DNA of 64,000 nucleotides, from contig SFFB01000002.1 in the NCBI GenBank assembly GCA_004557035.1, positions 1-64,000 on the forward strand. The letters run 5' to 3'. Position 1 is the stretch's first letter. Each line of letters begins with the position of its first letter. Made by a program: the position numbers and the translations under genes. Source of the DNA: Bacteroidales bacterium (GTDB lineage Bacteria > Bacteroidota > Bacteroidia > Bacteroidales > Bacteroidaceae). Under the pieces are notes generated by a model. That model saw only the letters and a program-made list of their open reading frames with translations. It did not search any database and was not told where the DNA came from. Positions 17,305 through 25,655 of the stretch are shown in pieces.

Positions 17305-18813
17305 TTAGAAGATTTGCACGGTGTGGAGCGTGGGGCACGACTTGGCATCGGTGATGTTGATGCGGAGGTATTTGGCCTGGTAGCCGTTGCCATAACTGCT
17401 GCTTGTTGAGCCGTTGAGCGGGATGATGCGCTTGTAGCCGATGGTGGTTTTGGCGATGTTGCCGCCCACTGCCGTCCAGTTGGTGCCGTCGGTGGAGATT
17501 TCGATGTTAAAGCCTTTGACGCGCTGTCCCAGTTTGATGTATTCCATCATAGAGACATAGCGCACGGTCTTGGTTTCGGGCCAGGTGAAGGTGATGGTGG
17601 CCGTTTTTTGTCCGTCGGAGGCTGCCCAGTAGGTGTCTTTGTTGTCGTCGGTGATGTTGGCGGCGACGTAGGTGCGTGTGGCGCCGTTGGGACGGGCATC
17701 GCTCACGGTCACAGTGGCAGAGGGAGCGAGGTCGGTGCCCAGACGGGTAGAGATGAGGTTACCCAGCTCGGTCATGCGGTTGACCGTGGCTGCGGGCAGA
17801 CTGCCCGACTGGTCGGGCGGCAGGTTGAGGATGAGGGTGGCGTTGCGGCCCACGGTTTCGAGATACATCTGGAAGAGCCTTTCGGCCGATTTCACCGTTT
17901 CGCCCGAGTGCCAGAACCATCCGTTCTCGGTGCCTTTGGCGTCGCTTTCGCCGGGATGCCACTCATAGCCGTTCTCGTCGCCGCTTGTGCCGTTACCCAT
18001 CGACCAGCAGGTCTCGCCGGCCCATCCGGCTTCGTTACCGATCCAGCGGGCTTCGCCGCCAACGCCCCACATCACGCAGTCGGGGCAGACGTTGTGGATG
18101 GAGTCGCGGAGGTTGGGGATGTCATAATAGAGTTCGGCGCTTGAGATGGAGCGGTTGGTGTTGCTTGAGCCGCCATAGTAGCCGCCACCGCCGGTAGCGC
18201 CGTCAAACCACATTTCAAACTGGTCGTGACCATAGGTGGCCAACTCGGCACATTGCGGGAGGAAGACCTTTTTGGCGTAGTTGTCGGTGCCGTCGCCCCA
18301 ATACAGTGAGTTGCGGTCCCAGGGCGACACGTAGAAGCCGTATTTCATGCCCAGGTCTCTTGCAGCGTCGGCAAAGTCTCGGGGGATGTTGGTGTTTTTG
18401 CCGAAATCATTTCCGGCCAGTTTCACGCAGTGTGTGGTGGTCTCTGTGGGCCAGAGGCAAAAGCCGTCGTGGTGTTTCACCACGGCGATGCCGCCCTTCA
18501 TTCCGGCAGCTTTGGCGGCCTCAAGCCACTGGCGCGGATTGGGTGCCGCGGTGGGTGCAAACTGGCTTTCCCTTTCGTCGCCATTGCCCCATTCCCTTCC
18601 GGTGTAGGTGTTCATACCGTAGTGGAAGAAGGCGTAAAACTCCGTTTCGTTCCATTTCAACTGCCTGTCTGAGGGCACGGGGAACACCGGAGCCGGTTCG
18701 CCCTCGGCGTTGGCCGGTGTGGCCGTCGAGAGTGTGAACTCACTCTGTGCCCACGACGTGAAGGGCACAGCCGCCAAGAGTGCGGGAAGCAAAAACTTGG
18801 TAGTTTTGTTCAT
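17305..18813 (-). CDS. Secreted alpha-L-fucosidase GH29 with F5/8-type C domain
   Basis: Translation from MNKTTKFLLPALLAAVPFTSWAQ gives 502 residues with a signal peptide; longer in-frame starts precede the predicted promoter. The GH29 barrel shows KHHDGFCLWPT, SPWDRN and EMWFDGA, where D204 is the expected nucleophile. Residues from about 365 form a discoidin/CBM32-like sandwich (ITDDNKDTYWAA...FNIEISTDGTNW). The enzyme removes alpha-linked fucose; the layout resembles the alpha-1,3/1,4-specific subfamily, but specificity is inferred. First gene of the GH29-GH16-hydrolase operon. Confidence 0.93.
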   Translation of the reverse strand: MNKTTKFLLPALLAAVPFTSWAQSEFTLSTATPANAEGEPAPVFPVPSDRQLKWNETEFYAFFHYGMNTYTGREWGNGDERESQFAPTAAPNPRQWLEAAKAAGMKGGIAVVKHHDGFCLWPTETTTHCVKLAGNDFGKNTNIPRDFADAARDLGMKYGFYVSPWDRNSLYWGDGTDNYAKKVFLPQCAELATYGHDQFEMWFDGATGGGGYYGGSSNTNRSISSAELYYDIPNLRDSIHNVCPDCVMWGVGGEARWIGNEAGWAGETCWSMGNGTSGDENGYEWHPGESDAKGTENGWFWHSGETVKSAERLFQMYLETVGRNATLILNLPPDQSGSLPAATVNRMTELGNLISTRLGTDLAPSATVTVSDARPNGATRTYVAANITDDNKDTYWAASDGQKTATITFTWPETKTVRYVSMMEYIKLGQRVKGFNIEISTDGTNWTAVGGNIAKTTIGYKRIIPLNGSTSSSYGNGYQAKYLRINITDAKSCPTLHTVQIF

Positions 18814-18900
18814 AGTGTGTTGTAAGGTTAAAAGATAAAGATTAAAAAAAGGTTTTTCGAAAAAAGGCAGAGCCGCCCAAAGGGCGAAACTCTTGCGAGG

Positions 18901-18932
18901 CAAAGATATGTAAAAGTCACTTTTTGCGTAAA
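18901..18932 (-). promoter_or_regulatory. Promoter of the GH29 operon
   Basis: Minus-strand TATCTTTG (18901-18908) with TTTA 20 bases upstream (18929-18932). Predicted transcript start near 18894, leaving an 80-base AT-rich leader before the GH29 ATG. Confidence 0.6.
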
Positions 18933-19075
18933 AAAGGCGGGGTTTCACGTCCTTAAAAAATCTAAACTGAGCCGTTTTGAGAAGTCTATGTGTCAAAATG
19001 GGCTTTAATTGTTAACAAATCAAGTGGAATGTGGGCAGACCTTAAAGCCGGCAAAGCTTTCGGCCGGTGTTTGTC

Positions 19076-19236
19076 TTTTTTCGCGGCACCGTTTCGGCTT
19101 ATCTTTGGAACAAGAGAAGAGAGAGAGGCCCTAAGCGGGCCTTTTTTGCCCCCTTTCGGGGCGATACGGGGCTTATGACAGCAATCCCTGTCCCTATTCC
19201 CGCGACGACGGGGCTAAGGACAGGGATTTTTTTGAG
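19076..19236 (+). repeat. Promoter-hairpin cassette, copy B
   Basis: TTTT (19076-19079), 20 bases, TATCTTTG (19100-19107), then a purine-rich stretch (GAACAAGAGAAGAGAGA) and a GGCCC/GGGCC hairpin with a T-run ending near 19148. A second GCCCC/GGGGC hairpin follows, then an inverted repeat of AATCCCTGTCC with GGACAGGGATT and seven Ts (to 19235). The gene-free interval 18933-19409 otherwise holds nothing I can name. Confidence 0.45.
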
Positions 19237-19409
19237 CTTTCCGGACGTGTCCGAGTCGATTTTCGGCAAGAAAAACAAGGTGGCAGACCGTCGGGAAAAG
19301 TTTGTAGAAGAAAAAAGAAGAAAATCCGTCACGCTCTGACCGCCTTTTTGGACAAACGGGGAGCAACCTGCAGCGGTCTCGGCTCTTTTAATAATTGTTT
19401 CGGTCTTTG

Positions 19410-20060
19410 TTAATAATTGTGTTTCTCCACGCTCACTTGTATCATCAGGCTCTCGGTGGGTTTCCACTCAGCCATAGCGCCGAAGCGGTCTTTGGGCACG
19501 CGATACATCCAGGGGAGCACGCCGTCGGCCCGCCATCGTGCCGGCGAGAGGAGCGACTTGGTGCCGTAGCCGTAGAGGGTGACGCGGTCGCTCAGTTGAT
19601 AGGCCAAAGCGGCCGAGAGGCCAACCTCGTTGTCGTTCCATCCCCCGAAACTCATTCCGGCGGCATAGACGCCTGCGGCCAGTGTCCATCGCTCTGAGAG
19701 GGGTTTGACATAGGCCAAGGTCATGTCTCGTCCGAAGCCCACGCCACGGGGAGCATTTTTGCCGAAGGGGATGGTCAGGCTCATGCCGAGGCTGGCGTTG
19801 AAGCCTTCGTGCAGTCTCATCGATGCGCCGCCCCAACCGCCATAGAGGGGTGAGAAACCGTAAAATCCCGGTGCCGCCACGTCGGTGAACGGTCCGATGG
19901 GCCACCACGCCGTGTGTGTGGCGGCGCACGCGGTCGTGTCGGTGGTCTCGTCGGTGACCACGGTCGTGGTCTGAGCCACGTCGTCGGCCACCTCTTGGGC
20001 AGAGAGTCCGGTGCAAAGAGACACCATCAGGGTCAAGGCAAATAGACGGAGCTTTTTCAT
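19410..20060 (-). CDS. Outer-membrane beta-barrel protein, unknown role
   Basis: From MKKLRLFALTLMVSLCTGLSAQ (signal peptide) the protein is 216 residues. After a Thr/Asp-rich linker (to about residue 60) it alternates polar and aromatic residues in strands separated by Gly/Asn/Asp turns (MTLAYVKPLSERWTLAAGVY, ALAYQLSDRVTLYGYG) and ends in VSVEKHNY, with the C-terminal aromatic residue used for barrel assembly. No specific family recognised. The upstream region carries a TATCTTTG promoter inside a tandemly repeated hairpin unit. Confidence 0.75.
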   Translation of the reverse strand: MKKLRLFALTLMVSLCTGLSAQEVADDVAQTTTVVTDETTDTTACAATHTAWWPIGPFTDVAAPGFYGFSPLYGGWGGASMRLHEGFNASLGMSLTIPFGKNAPRGVGFGRDMTLAYVKPLSERWTLAAGVYAAGMSFGGWNDNEVGLSAALAYQLSDRVTLYGYGTKSLLSPARWRADGVLPWMYRVPKDRFGAMAEWKPTESLMIQVSVEKHNY

Positions 20061-20083
20061 TGGGTTTGGAGTGGTTTTGCTTT

Positions 20084-20233
20084 TGCAAAGATAGTGCAAG
20101 GTGAATGCAGAGCAACGGAAAAAGCGTAGCGTTTTACAGTTGCTATGCTGAGCCGCAGCCTATCTTATGCAAAGATAGTGCAAGGTGAATGCAATAAGCT
20201 GGCTTAATTGCTGAGCCGCAGCCTATCTTATGC
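20084..20233. repeat. Two tandem hairpin units carrying a promoter
   Basis: Each unit starts TGCAAAGATAGTGCAAGGTG (20084 and 20168) and ends GCTGAGCCGCAGCCTATCTT (20147-20170 and 20210-20233), with different centres (84 and 63 bp). The unit ends can pair (GATAG with CTATC). The left end of the first unit supplies minus-strand TATCTTTG (20086-20093), the -7 box for the barrel protein gene, with a CAAC/TTG -33 position 19-20 bases away. Confidence 0.7.
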
Positions 20234-20246
20234 AAAATTATACAGA

Positions 20247-20280
20247 AAACCCACGCCGGAGGCATGGGTTTAGTTTTTTT
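20247..20280. terminator. Terminator near ndk end
   Basis: AAACCCACGCC (20247-20257) pairs with GGCATGGGTTT (20261-20271), one mismatch, followed on the plus strand by seven Ts; on the minus strand GGGTTTT follows. It could terminate ndk (minus) and stop plus-strand read-through. Confidence 0.55.
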
Positions 20281-20313
20281 ACGACAAATTAGGGCTGTGG
20301 TCTGCGCTGCTGC

Positions 20314-20784
20314 TTAAAATTCGTCGCAGGCATAGAGCCAGTTGAAGATGGCCGGGCGCCATTCAAAAATCTCTTCGGGCTTGAAGAAGCGAGCCAACTC
20401 GACGGCAGCCGTTTCGGGCGAGTCGCTGGCGTGCACGATATTTTCCTGGAAGCTCACGCAGTAGTTGCCGCGGATGGTGCCGGCGGGAGCCAGACGTCCG
20501 TTGGTGGGTCCGGTGAGGGCGCGCACGGCATCGACGGCATCGACGCCTTCCAGGCAGAGCGCCACCACTGGGGCTGTCATCATGGCGGCTTTCACGCGAC
20601 CGAAAAATGGCTTTTCAGAGAGATGGGCATAGTGTTCGCTGAGCAGTTCGTCGGTGAGCTGCATCATTTTCATACCCTTGATGATGAGGCCTTTCTTTTC
20701 AAACAGGCTGATGATTTCTCCGGCCAAACCGCGCTGCAGGGTGCAGGGTTTGAGCAAAACGAGCGTTTTTTGTAGTTTAGACAT
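20314..20784 (-). CDS. ndk: Nucleoside diphosphate kinase
   Basis: A 156-residue cytoplasmic enzyme with the NDK signatures TLVLLKPCTLQRGL, HYAHLSEKPFF and the catalytic H118 in NIVHASDS, which is phosphorylated by ATP and passes the phosphate to NDPs. GPTNGRLAPAGTIRGNY is the nucleotide-binding Kpn-loop/RG region. Length and start are standard. It is a single-gene unit; a TA-rich tract (about 20817-20830) upstream may hold its promoter but no clean TAnnTTTG box is visible. Confidence 0.97.
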   Translation of the reverse strand: MSKLQKTLVLLKPCTLQRGLAGEIISLFEKKGLIIKGMKMMQLTDELLSEHYAHLSEKPFFGRVKAAMMTAPVVALCLEGVDAVDAVRALTGPTNGRLAPAGTIRGNYCVSFQENIVHASDSPETAAVELARFFKPEEIFEWRPAIFNWLYACDEF

Positions 20785-20894
20785 AGTGGATAGATTTAAG
20801 GTGTGAGTCTCGCTTATTATATATGTATAAGACTAAGAGTTGAAGAGACTAAGAGTCTAAGAGTTGTAGAGACTAAAAGACCAAGAGGCTAAGC

Positions 20895-21190
20895 ACGGCC
20901 TGTAAGGCCAACAAGACCATAGCCCAGGGCAGAGTGAGCGTAGCGAACGGCACCCTGGGTAGGCATGGCCGATTATGTTCGCCCTGTAAGGGCAAAAGAT
21001 TTTTTATTATGATAACCTTGCTCATATTTTTATTCATGCTTTTGCCCTTACAGGGCGCATTCTCGGTAACGTCTTTACCCAGGGTGCCGCCTCGCTTCGC
21101 TCGGCTCTGCCCTGGGCTATGAGCTTGTTGGCCTTTCAGGCCGTGCCCGTTCGCTCATTGTTACGCCCTTACAAGCCCCACCGTGGCCGG
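20895..21190. repeat. Nested palindromic repeat R2
   Basis: Same architecture as R1: GGCCTGTAAGGCC end, AGCCCAGGGCAGAG, GGCACCCTGGGTA and CGCCCTGTAAGGGCAAAAG arms, an AT-rich centre, then the complements in reverse order (CTTTTGCCCTTACAGGGCG, TACCCAGGGTGCC, CTCTGCCCTGGGCT, GGCCTTTCAGGCC). It lies between ndk and the Fur gene and is bordered by AG/CT-rich arms (20829-20890 and 21195-21245). Confidence 0.88.
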
Positions 21191-21415
21191 TCAACGTTTT
21201 TTGACTTTTCGTCTTTTAGTCTCTTTGACTCTTTGTCTTTCTTAGCGAGCTGTTGATGGCGAAGTTAGTGCAAAAACGGGCAAAGACCAAACTTTGGCCT
21301 GATTTATTTGACTTTAGCCCCCAAAAGCCCATCGGCCTATGGCCTCACGGCGGCGGCAAAGCGGCGTTTGGGGTCGGTCTCGCCCGGAGCGGAACCGTAA
21401 AAACAGGCGCGTTTT

Positions 21416-21446
21416 TTTGCCCCTGTGGCTTTTTAGCGTAATTTTG
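21416..21446 (+). promoter_or_regulatory. Promoter of the Fur-family gene
   Basis: TTTG at 21416-21419, 19 bases, TAATTTTG at 21439-21446. The expected transcript start falls only a few bases before the ATG at 21455, implying an almost leaderless message. Confidence 0.65.
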
Positions 21447-21454
21447 CCTATGCA

Positions 21455-21913
21455 ATGAAAGAAGAAGCCCTCATCCTGTCGTCGCGCCACATTCGCCCCA
21501 CGGCCATGCGGCTGCTCGTGTTGCACACGCTGCGCACGTCAGACTGCGCACTGTCGCTCTCCGACATCGAGGCACGACTCGCCACGGCCGACCGCTCCAC
21601 CATCTACCGCACGCTCGCGCTCTTTGCCGAACAGGGACTGGTGCACGGCGTGGACGACGGTTCGGGACAGACTAAATATGCGCCCGACGACGACCTCTCG
21701 GCCACGACGACCGAAGAGGGTGAGAACGGCGGCGTGGACCACACCCACTTCTTTTGCGAAGCCTGTGGGCGCACCTATTGTCTGCGCTCGATCCATGTGC
21801 CTGAAGCCGAAATGCCCGAGGGCTTCGTGATGCACTCGGCCACGTTTGTGGTCAAGGGGCTTTGTCCCCATTGCGCCGGTCGCCGTCGGACGGCGTCTTC
21901 CCACTCTCACTAA
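21455..21913 (+). CDS. Fur-family metal-dependent repressor
   Basis: The 152-residue protein has an N-terminal winged helix (ATADRSTIYRTLALFAEQGLVHGV), then a metal/dimerisation domain with HTHFFCEACGRTYC and the distal CPHC, giving the structural Zn site of four cysteines. Members act as Fur, Zur or PerR; the short His-rich VDHTHFFCEACG form resembles Zur-like or short Bacteroidota Fur proteins, but the sensed metal cannot be set from sequence alone. It is followed 17 bases later by tcdA, so the two may be cotranscribed. Confidence 0.9.
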   Translation: MKEEALILSSRHIRPTAMRLLVLHTLRTSDCALSLSDIEARLATADRSTIYRTLALFAEQGLVHGVDDGSGQTKYAPDDDLSATTTEEGENGGVDHTHFFCEACGRTYCLRSIHVPEAEMPEGFVMHSATFVVKGLCPHCAGRRRTASSHSH

Positions 21914-21930
21914 CCCTCTCTCCGACCACT

Positions 21931-22674
21931 ATGTCCCACACTCCTCCCGATGCCTTGAGCCGCAGCCGTCTCGTGCTTGGCGACGCGGCCCTCCAAAGGC
22001 TCTCCGACAGCCGCATCATCCTGTTCGGCACCGGCGGCGTGGGCAGTTGGTGCGCCGAAGCCTTGATACGCACGGGTGCCCGGCGTCTGACGCTTGTGGA
22101 CTTCGACCACGTGGCCCCTTCCAACATCAATCGACAGATGCCCGCCACGGCCAAGACCGTGGGGCGGCTCAAGGTGGAAGCTGCCGCCGAGCGCCTGCTC
22201 GACATCAATCCCAGCGCCGACATCGTCGCCATCGCCCAGCCCTTCAACGCCGCGACGGCCGACAGTTTCCGCCTTCAAGACTATGACTACGTCATCGACG
22301 CCATCGACTCCCTGCCCGACAAGGCCCTGCTCATCCGCCGCGCCACGGCGACCCGTGCCGTCTTGTTTTCGTCGATGGGCGCTGCGCGCAAGGTCAATCC
22401 GCTCAGAGCCGCCGTGGCCGAGTTTTGGAAAGTCAAGGGTTGCCCGCTGGCCGCCGCCCTCCGCCGACGGTTCAAGAAAGAGGGCCAATTTCCCTCCCGC
22501 AAATTCCGCTGCGTCTATTCCGACGAGCAGCCACGGCCCAATCAGACCACGGCCGAAGAGACCGGACGCGTAAACGGTTCGTTGGTCTGCGTCACGGCCG
22601 TGTTTGGTTTCACCCTGGCCTCCCTCGTCGTGAACGACATCATCGCCCGGGTCGAGGAAGAGGTTTTGATTTAG
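21931..22674 (+). CDS. tcdA: tRNA threonylcarbamoyladenosine dehydratase TcdA
   Basis: Starting at MSHTPPDALSRSRLVLGDAAL the protein is 247 residues, the usual TcdA/YgdL size. GTGGVGSWCAEALIRTG is the nucleotide-binding loop, NINRQ and DAIDSLPDKALLI are E1-family motifs, and MGAARKVNP is typical of TcdA. The enzyme uses ATP to cyclise t6A37 of ANN-reading tRNAs. An in-frame upstream ATG at 21862 overlaps the Fur gene and is rejected because it adds an unrelated stretch. Confidence 0.93.
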   Translation: MSHTPPDALSRSRLVLGDAALQRLSDSRIILFGTGGVGSWCAEALIRTGARRLTLVDFDHVAPSNINRQMPATAKTVGRLKVEAAAERLLDINPSADIVAIAQPFNAATADSFRLQDYDYVIDAIDSLPDKALLIRRATATRAVLFSSMGAARKVNPLRAAVAEFWKVKGCPLAAALRRRFKKEGQFPSRKFRCVYSDEQPRPNQTTAEETGRVNGSLVCVTAVFGFTLASLVVNDIIARVEEEVLI

Positions 22675-22716
22675 AGTGGAAAAAGTCAAAGAGACAAAGA
22701 GTTTGAGCGGTTAAGT

Positions 22717-22990
22717 ACGCCCTGAAAGGGCATAAGACCATAGCCCAGGGCAGAGGCGGCACGTAGTGACGCCGGCACCCTGGGTAAGTATGGCCCCAAC
22801 AATGCGCCCTGTAAGGGCAAAAGCATAATTAAAAGGTATGAGTATGGTCAAAGTTGGAAAAAATAAATCTTTTGCCCTTACAGGGCGTACATCATCGCAC
22901 GACCTTACCCAGGGTGCCGGTGCCACTACGTGTCACCTCTGCCCTGGGCTATGGTCTCGTTGGCCTTACAGGCCGTGCTTGGCCGCTCAT
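22717..22990. repeat. Nested palindromic repeat R3
   Basis: Third close copy of the R1/R2 family: CGCCCTGAAAGGGC end, AGCCCAGGGCAGAGG, CCGGCACCCTGGGTA, GCGCCCTGTAAGGGCAAAAG, an AT-rich centre with TATGAGTATGGTCA also found in R1, then the complementary arms. It fills the gap between tcdA and the nitroreductase gene. Confidence 0.88.
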
Positions 22991-23072
22991 AACCCTTAGA
23001 ATAAAAGTCAAAAAGTGGCTGTGCCGCTCAAACTCTTTACCCTCTCATCCTCATAAATAAAAATATAAAACT

Positions 23073-23864
23073 ATGAGTGACGCTCCACATTCCGCTTCCA
23101 TCCCCTTCTTCGAGAGTCTGTGCGACTTTATGGCCACCCGGCGCACAATCCGCCGCTACACGGCCGAGGACGTGAGCGACGAAACCCTCAACCGCCTGCT
23201 CACGTTGGCCTCGCGCACACAGACCATGGGCGGCCTGCAACTCTACAGCGTGGTGACCACGCGCGACGCAGCGATGAAACGCCGGCTCTCGTCGCTCCAC
23301 TTCGGCCAACCCATGGTCACGGAAGCACCCGTCGTACTCACCTTCTGTGCCGACTACCACCGTACCACCGCCTGGTGCAACTGCCGCCGTGCCAATCCGG
23401 GCTACGACAACCTTCTCTCGTTCCTCAATGCCGCCACCGACGCCCTGCTCTTCTGCCAGACCTTCTGCACGCTGGCCGAGGCCGAGGGACTGGGGCTATG
23501 CTATCTCGGCACCACCCTCTACAATCCCCTCGGCATCATCGAAGCCCTCCGTCTGCCGCGGCTGGTCATGCCCGTGGCCACCATCACACTGGGCCATCCC
23601 GCCGAGGTGCCATCCACCCTCACCGAGCGCCTACCCCTCACGGCCATCGTCCACGCCGAGCACTACGCTCCCGCCACGCCCGAGACCATCGACCGCGACT
23701 ATGCCGCCAAAGAAGCTATGGCCCAAAACCAAGCCTTCGTCCGCGAAAACCACAAAGAGACTCTCGCACAAGTCTTCACCGACGTGCGCTACACCCGCCG
23801 CGACTGCGAAGCCATGAGCCGCACCATGACCGAGGCCTTGCGCCGACAGGGTTTCTTGGAATGA
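23073..23864 (+). CDS. Nitroreductase-family (FMN) oxidoreductase
   Basis: A 263-residue protein with the nitroreductase fold: FMATRRTIRRYTAEDV at the N-terminus (FMN phosphate-binding Arg pair), QLYSVVTTRD, AATDALLFCQTFCTLAEAEGLGLCYLGT and VMPVATITLGHP. The length and C-terminal extension resemble NfsA/FRP-type flavin reductases. The true substrate is not predictable. It stands alone between repeats R3 and R4. A second long frame in the same interval is a codon-composition shadow. Confidence 0.87.
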   Translation: MSDAPHSASIPFFESLCDFMATRRTIRRYTAEDVSDETLNRLLTLASRTQTMGGLQLYSVVTTRDAAMKRRLSSLHFGQPMVTEAPVVLTFCADYHRTTAWCNCRRANPGYDNLLSFLNAATDALLFCQTFCTLAEAEGLGLCYLGTTLYNPLGIIEALRLPRLVMPVATITLGHPAEVPSTLTERLPLTAIVHAEHYAPATPETIDRDYAAKEAMAQNQAFVRENHKETLAQVFTDVRYTRRDCEAMSRTMTEALRRQGFLE

Positions 23865-23873
23865 GCGATTACG

Positions 23874-24257
23874 CTGGTCTCTGTAAGGACGCTACATATC
23901 AGCCCAATTAACGAAGTCAACCGACAACAAGGCAAGAATAGAGGTGGCCAAGCAAGTCCTGTAAGGGCGCAACATATCAGCCCGGGTCGATAGGCCCGGG
24001 TAACGGAAACTCCTCTAATCTCCAGCCTGTAAGGTCGGCACAATATATAAATAGATAACGGCTTATCAATCGCCCCCAATCAATCACTCGCCGCTTGGGG
24101 TGCCGACCTTACAGGCCGGAATATGGGAGGCCATATTTAACCCAGGCCTGACGACCTGGGCTGATATGTAACGCCCTTACAGGGCTTACGAGGCCGCTCG
24201 CAACCCCTTGACGAACCGGGCTGATATGTTACGCTACAGGGTTTACGAGACCGCTCA
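23874..24257. repeat. Palindromic repeat R4 (variant type)
   Basis: A related but different element with TGTAAGGGCG/CGCCCTTACA ends, CATATCAGCCCGGG / CCTGGGCTGATATG arms and a perfect 16-bp inner stem (24025-24040 with 24101-24116). The right end appears partly duplicated (CCGGGCTGATATGTTACGC at about 24218). It occupies the whole gap between the nitroreductase and dehydrogenase genes. Confidence 0.8.
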
Positions 24258-24327
24258 CAGCCCCCAGACGAAATATCAAACAATCAAATCAATAACCATT
24301 CAAAAAACCAACTCAACAATCACACAC

Positions 24328-25551
24328 ATGGGAAAAGTCCTAATCATCGGAGCCGGCGGTGTGGCCACAGTGGCCGCCCACAAAGTGGCCCAAAACACCG
24401 ACGTGTTTGACGAAATCATGATTGCCTCGCGCACAGTCTCAAAATGCGATGCCATAGTCAAAGCCATCGGGCGCCCCGACATCAAGACCGCACAGGTCGA
24501 CGCCGACGACGTAGACCAGCTCTGCCGCCTCTTCGACGCCTTCAAGCCCGACCTCGTGATGAACCTCGCTCTGCCCTATCAAGACCTCACCATCATGGAA
24601 GCCTGCCTGAGGAGCGGCTGCTCTTATCTCGACACGGCCAACTATGAGCCCAAAGACGAGGCCCACTTTGAGTATTCATGGCAATGGGCCTACAAAGAGC
24701 GCTTCGAGCAGGCCGGACTCACCGCCATACTGGGCTGCGGTTTCGACCCCGGCGTCACGAGCATCTACACAGCCTATGCCGCTAAACACCATTTCGACGA
24801 AATCCACTATCTCGACATCGTAGACTGCAACGCCGGCGACCACCACAAAGCCTTCGCCACCAACTTCAACCCCGAAATCAACATCCGCGAAATCACACAG
24901 AAGGGCCTCTATTGGGAAAACGGCCAATGGGTGGAGACCGCTCCGCTCGAAATCCACCGTCCGCTCACCTATCCCGAAATCGGCCCTCGCGAGAGCTACC
25001 TCTTGCACCACGAAGAGATTGAGAGCCTCGTCAAGAACTACCCCACCATCCGTCGCGCCCGCTTCTGGATGACCTTCGGCGAACAATACCTCAAACACCT
25101 CGACGTGATACAAAACATCGGTATGTCGCGTATCGACGAGATAGACTATGTGGCCGAAGCCGCCGACGGCAGCGGACCTGTGAAGGTGAAGATTGTTCCC
25201 TTGCAGTTCCTCAAAGCCGTGTTGCCCAACCCCCAAGACCTCGGCGAGAACTATGAGGGCCAAACCAGCATCGGCTGCCGCATCAGAGGCATCAAAGACG
25301 GCCGTGAGCACACCTACTACGTCTATAACAACTGCTCCCACCGCGCTGCCTACGAAGAGACCGGCATGCAGGGTGTGAGCTACACCACGGGCGTGCCTGC
25401 CTGCATTGGTGCCCGTCTGTTTATGCTCGGAGAGTGGAAACGTCCCGGCGTATGGAACGTCGAGGAGTTCAACCCCGACCCCTTCATGGCCGAGCTCAAC
25501 AAGCAAGGGCTGCCCTGGCACGAAATCCACGACGGCGACCTCGAACTCTAA
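24328..25551 (+). CDS. Saccharopine-dehydrogenase-family protein, probable carboxynorspermidine dehydrogenase
   Basis: From MGKVLIIGAGGVATVAAHK (Rossmann GxGGVA) the protein is 407 residues. DLVMNLALPYQDLTIMEACLRSG, YLDTANYEPKDEA and GFDPGVTSIYTAYA are hallmarks of the carboxy(nor)spermidine dehydrogenase branch, which reductively condenses aspartate semialdehyde with a diamine. The upstream 120 bases in frame are repeat-derived and were excluded. The partner decarboxylase (nspC) is not in the window. Lysine-type saccharopine dehydrogenase activity is less likely. Confidence 0.87.
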   Translation: MGKVLIIGAGGVATVAAHKVAQNTDVFDEIMIASRTVSKCDAIVKAIGRPDIKTAQVDADDVDQLCRLFDAFKPDLVMNLALPYQDLTIMEACLRSGCSYLDTANYEPKDEAHFEYSWQWAYKERFEQAGLTAILGCGFDPGVTSIYTAYAAKHHFDEIHYLDIVDCNAGDHHKAFATNFNPEINIREITQKGLYWENGQWVETAPLEIHRPLTYPEIGPRESYLLHHEEIESLVKNYPTIRRARFWMTFGEQYLKHLDVIQNIGMSRIDEIDYVAEAADGSGPVKVKIVPLQFLKAVLPNPQDLGENYEGQTSIGCRIRGIKDGREHTYYVYNNCSHRAAYEETGMQGVSYTTGVPACIGARLFMLGEWKRPGVWNVEEFNPDPFMAELNKQGLPWHEIHDGDLEL

Positions 25552-25655
25552 GCCGCCTGCCGTTCATTTTTTTCATCCGCAGCGCCTTCACCGCCATCGC
25601 AGCCGTGAGGGCGCTGTGACTTTTTGGACTTCATCATTATCACTCCCCCCAAACC

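Noticed and set aside
21862..21930. Upstream start for TcdA overlapping the Fur gene
   Set aside because: Adds 23 residues unlike the family N-terminus; the internal ATG gives standard length.
23120..23911. Second 263-codon frame overlapping the nitroreductase
   Set aside because: Arg/His/Pro-rich translation typical of a shifted GC-rich frame; the other frame has nitroreductase motifs.
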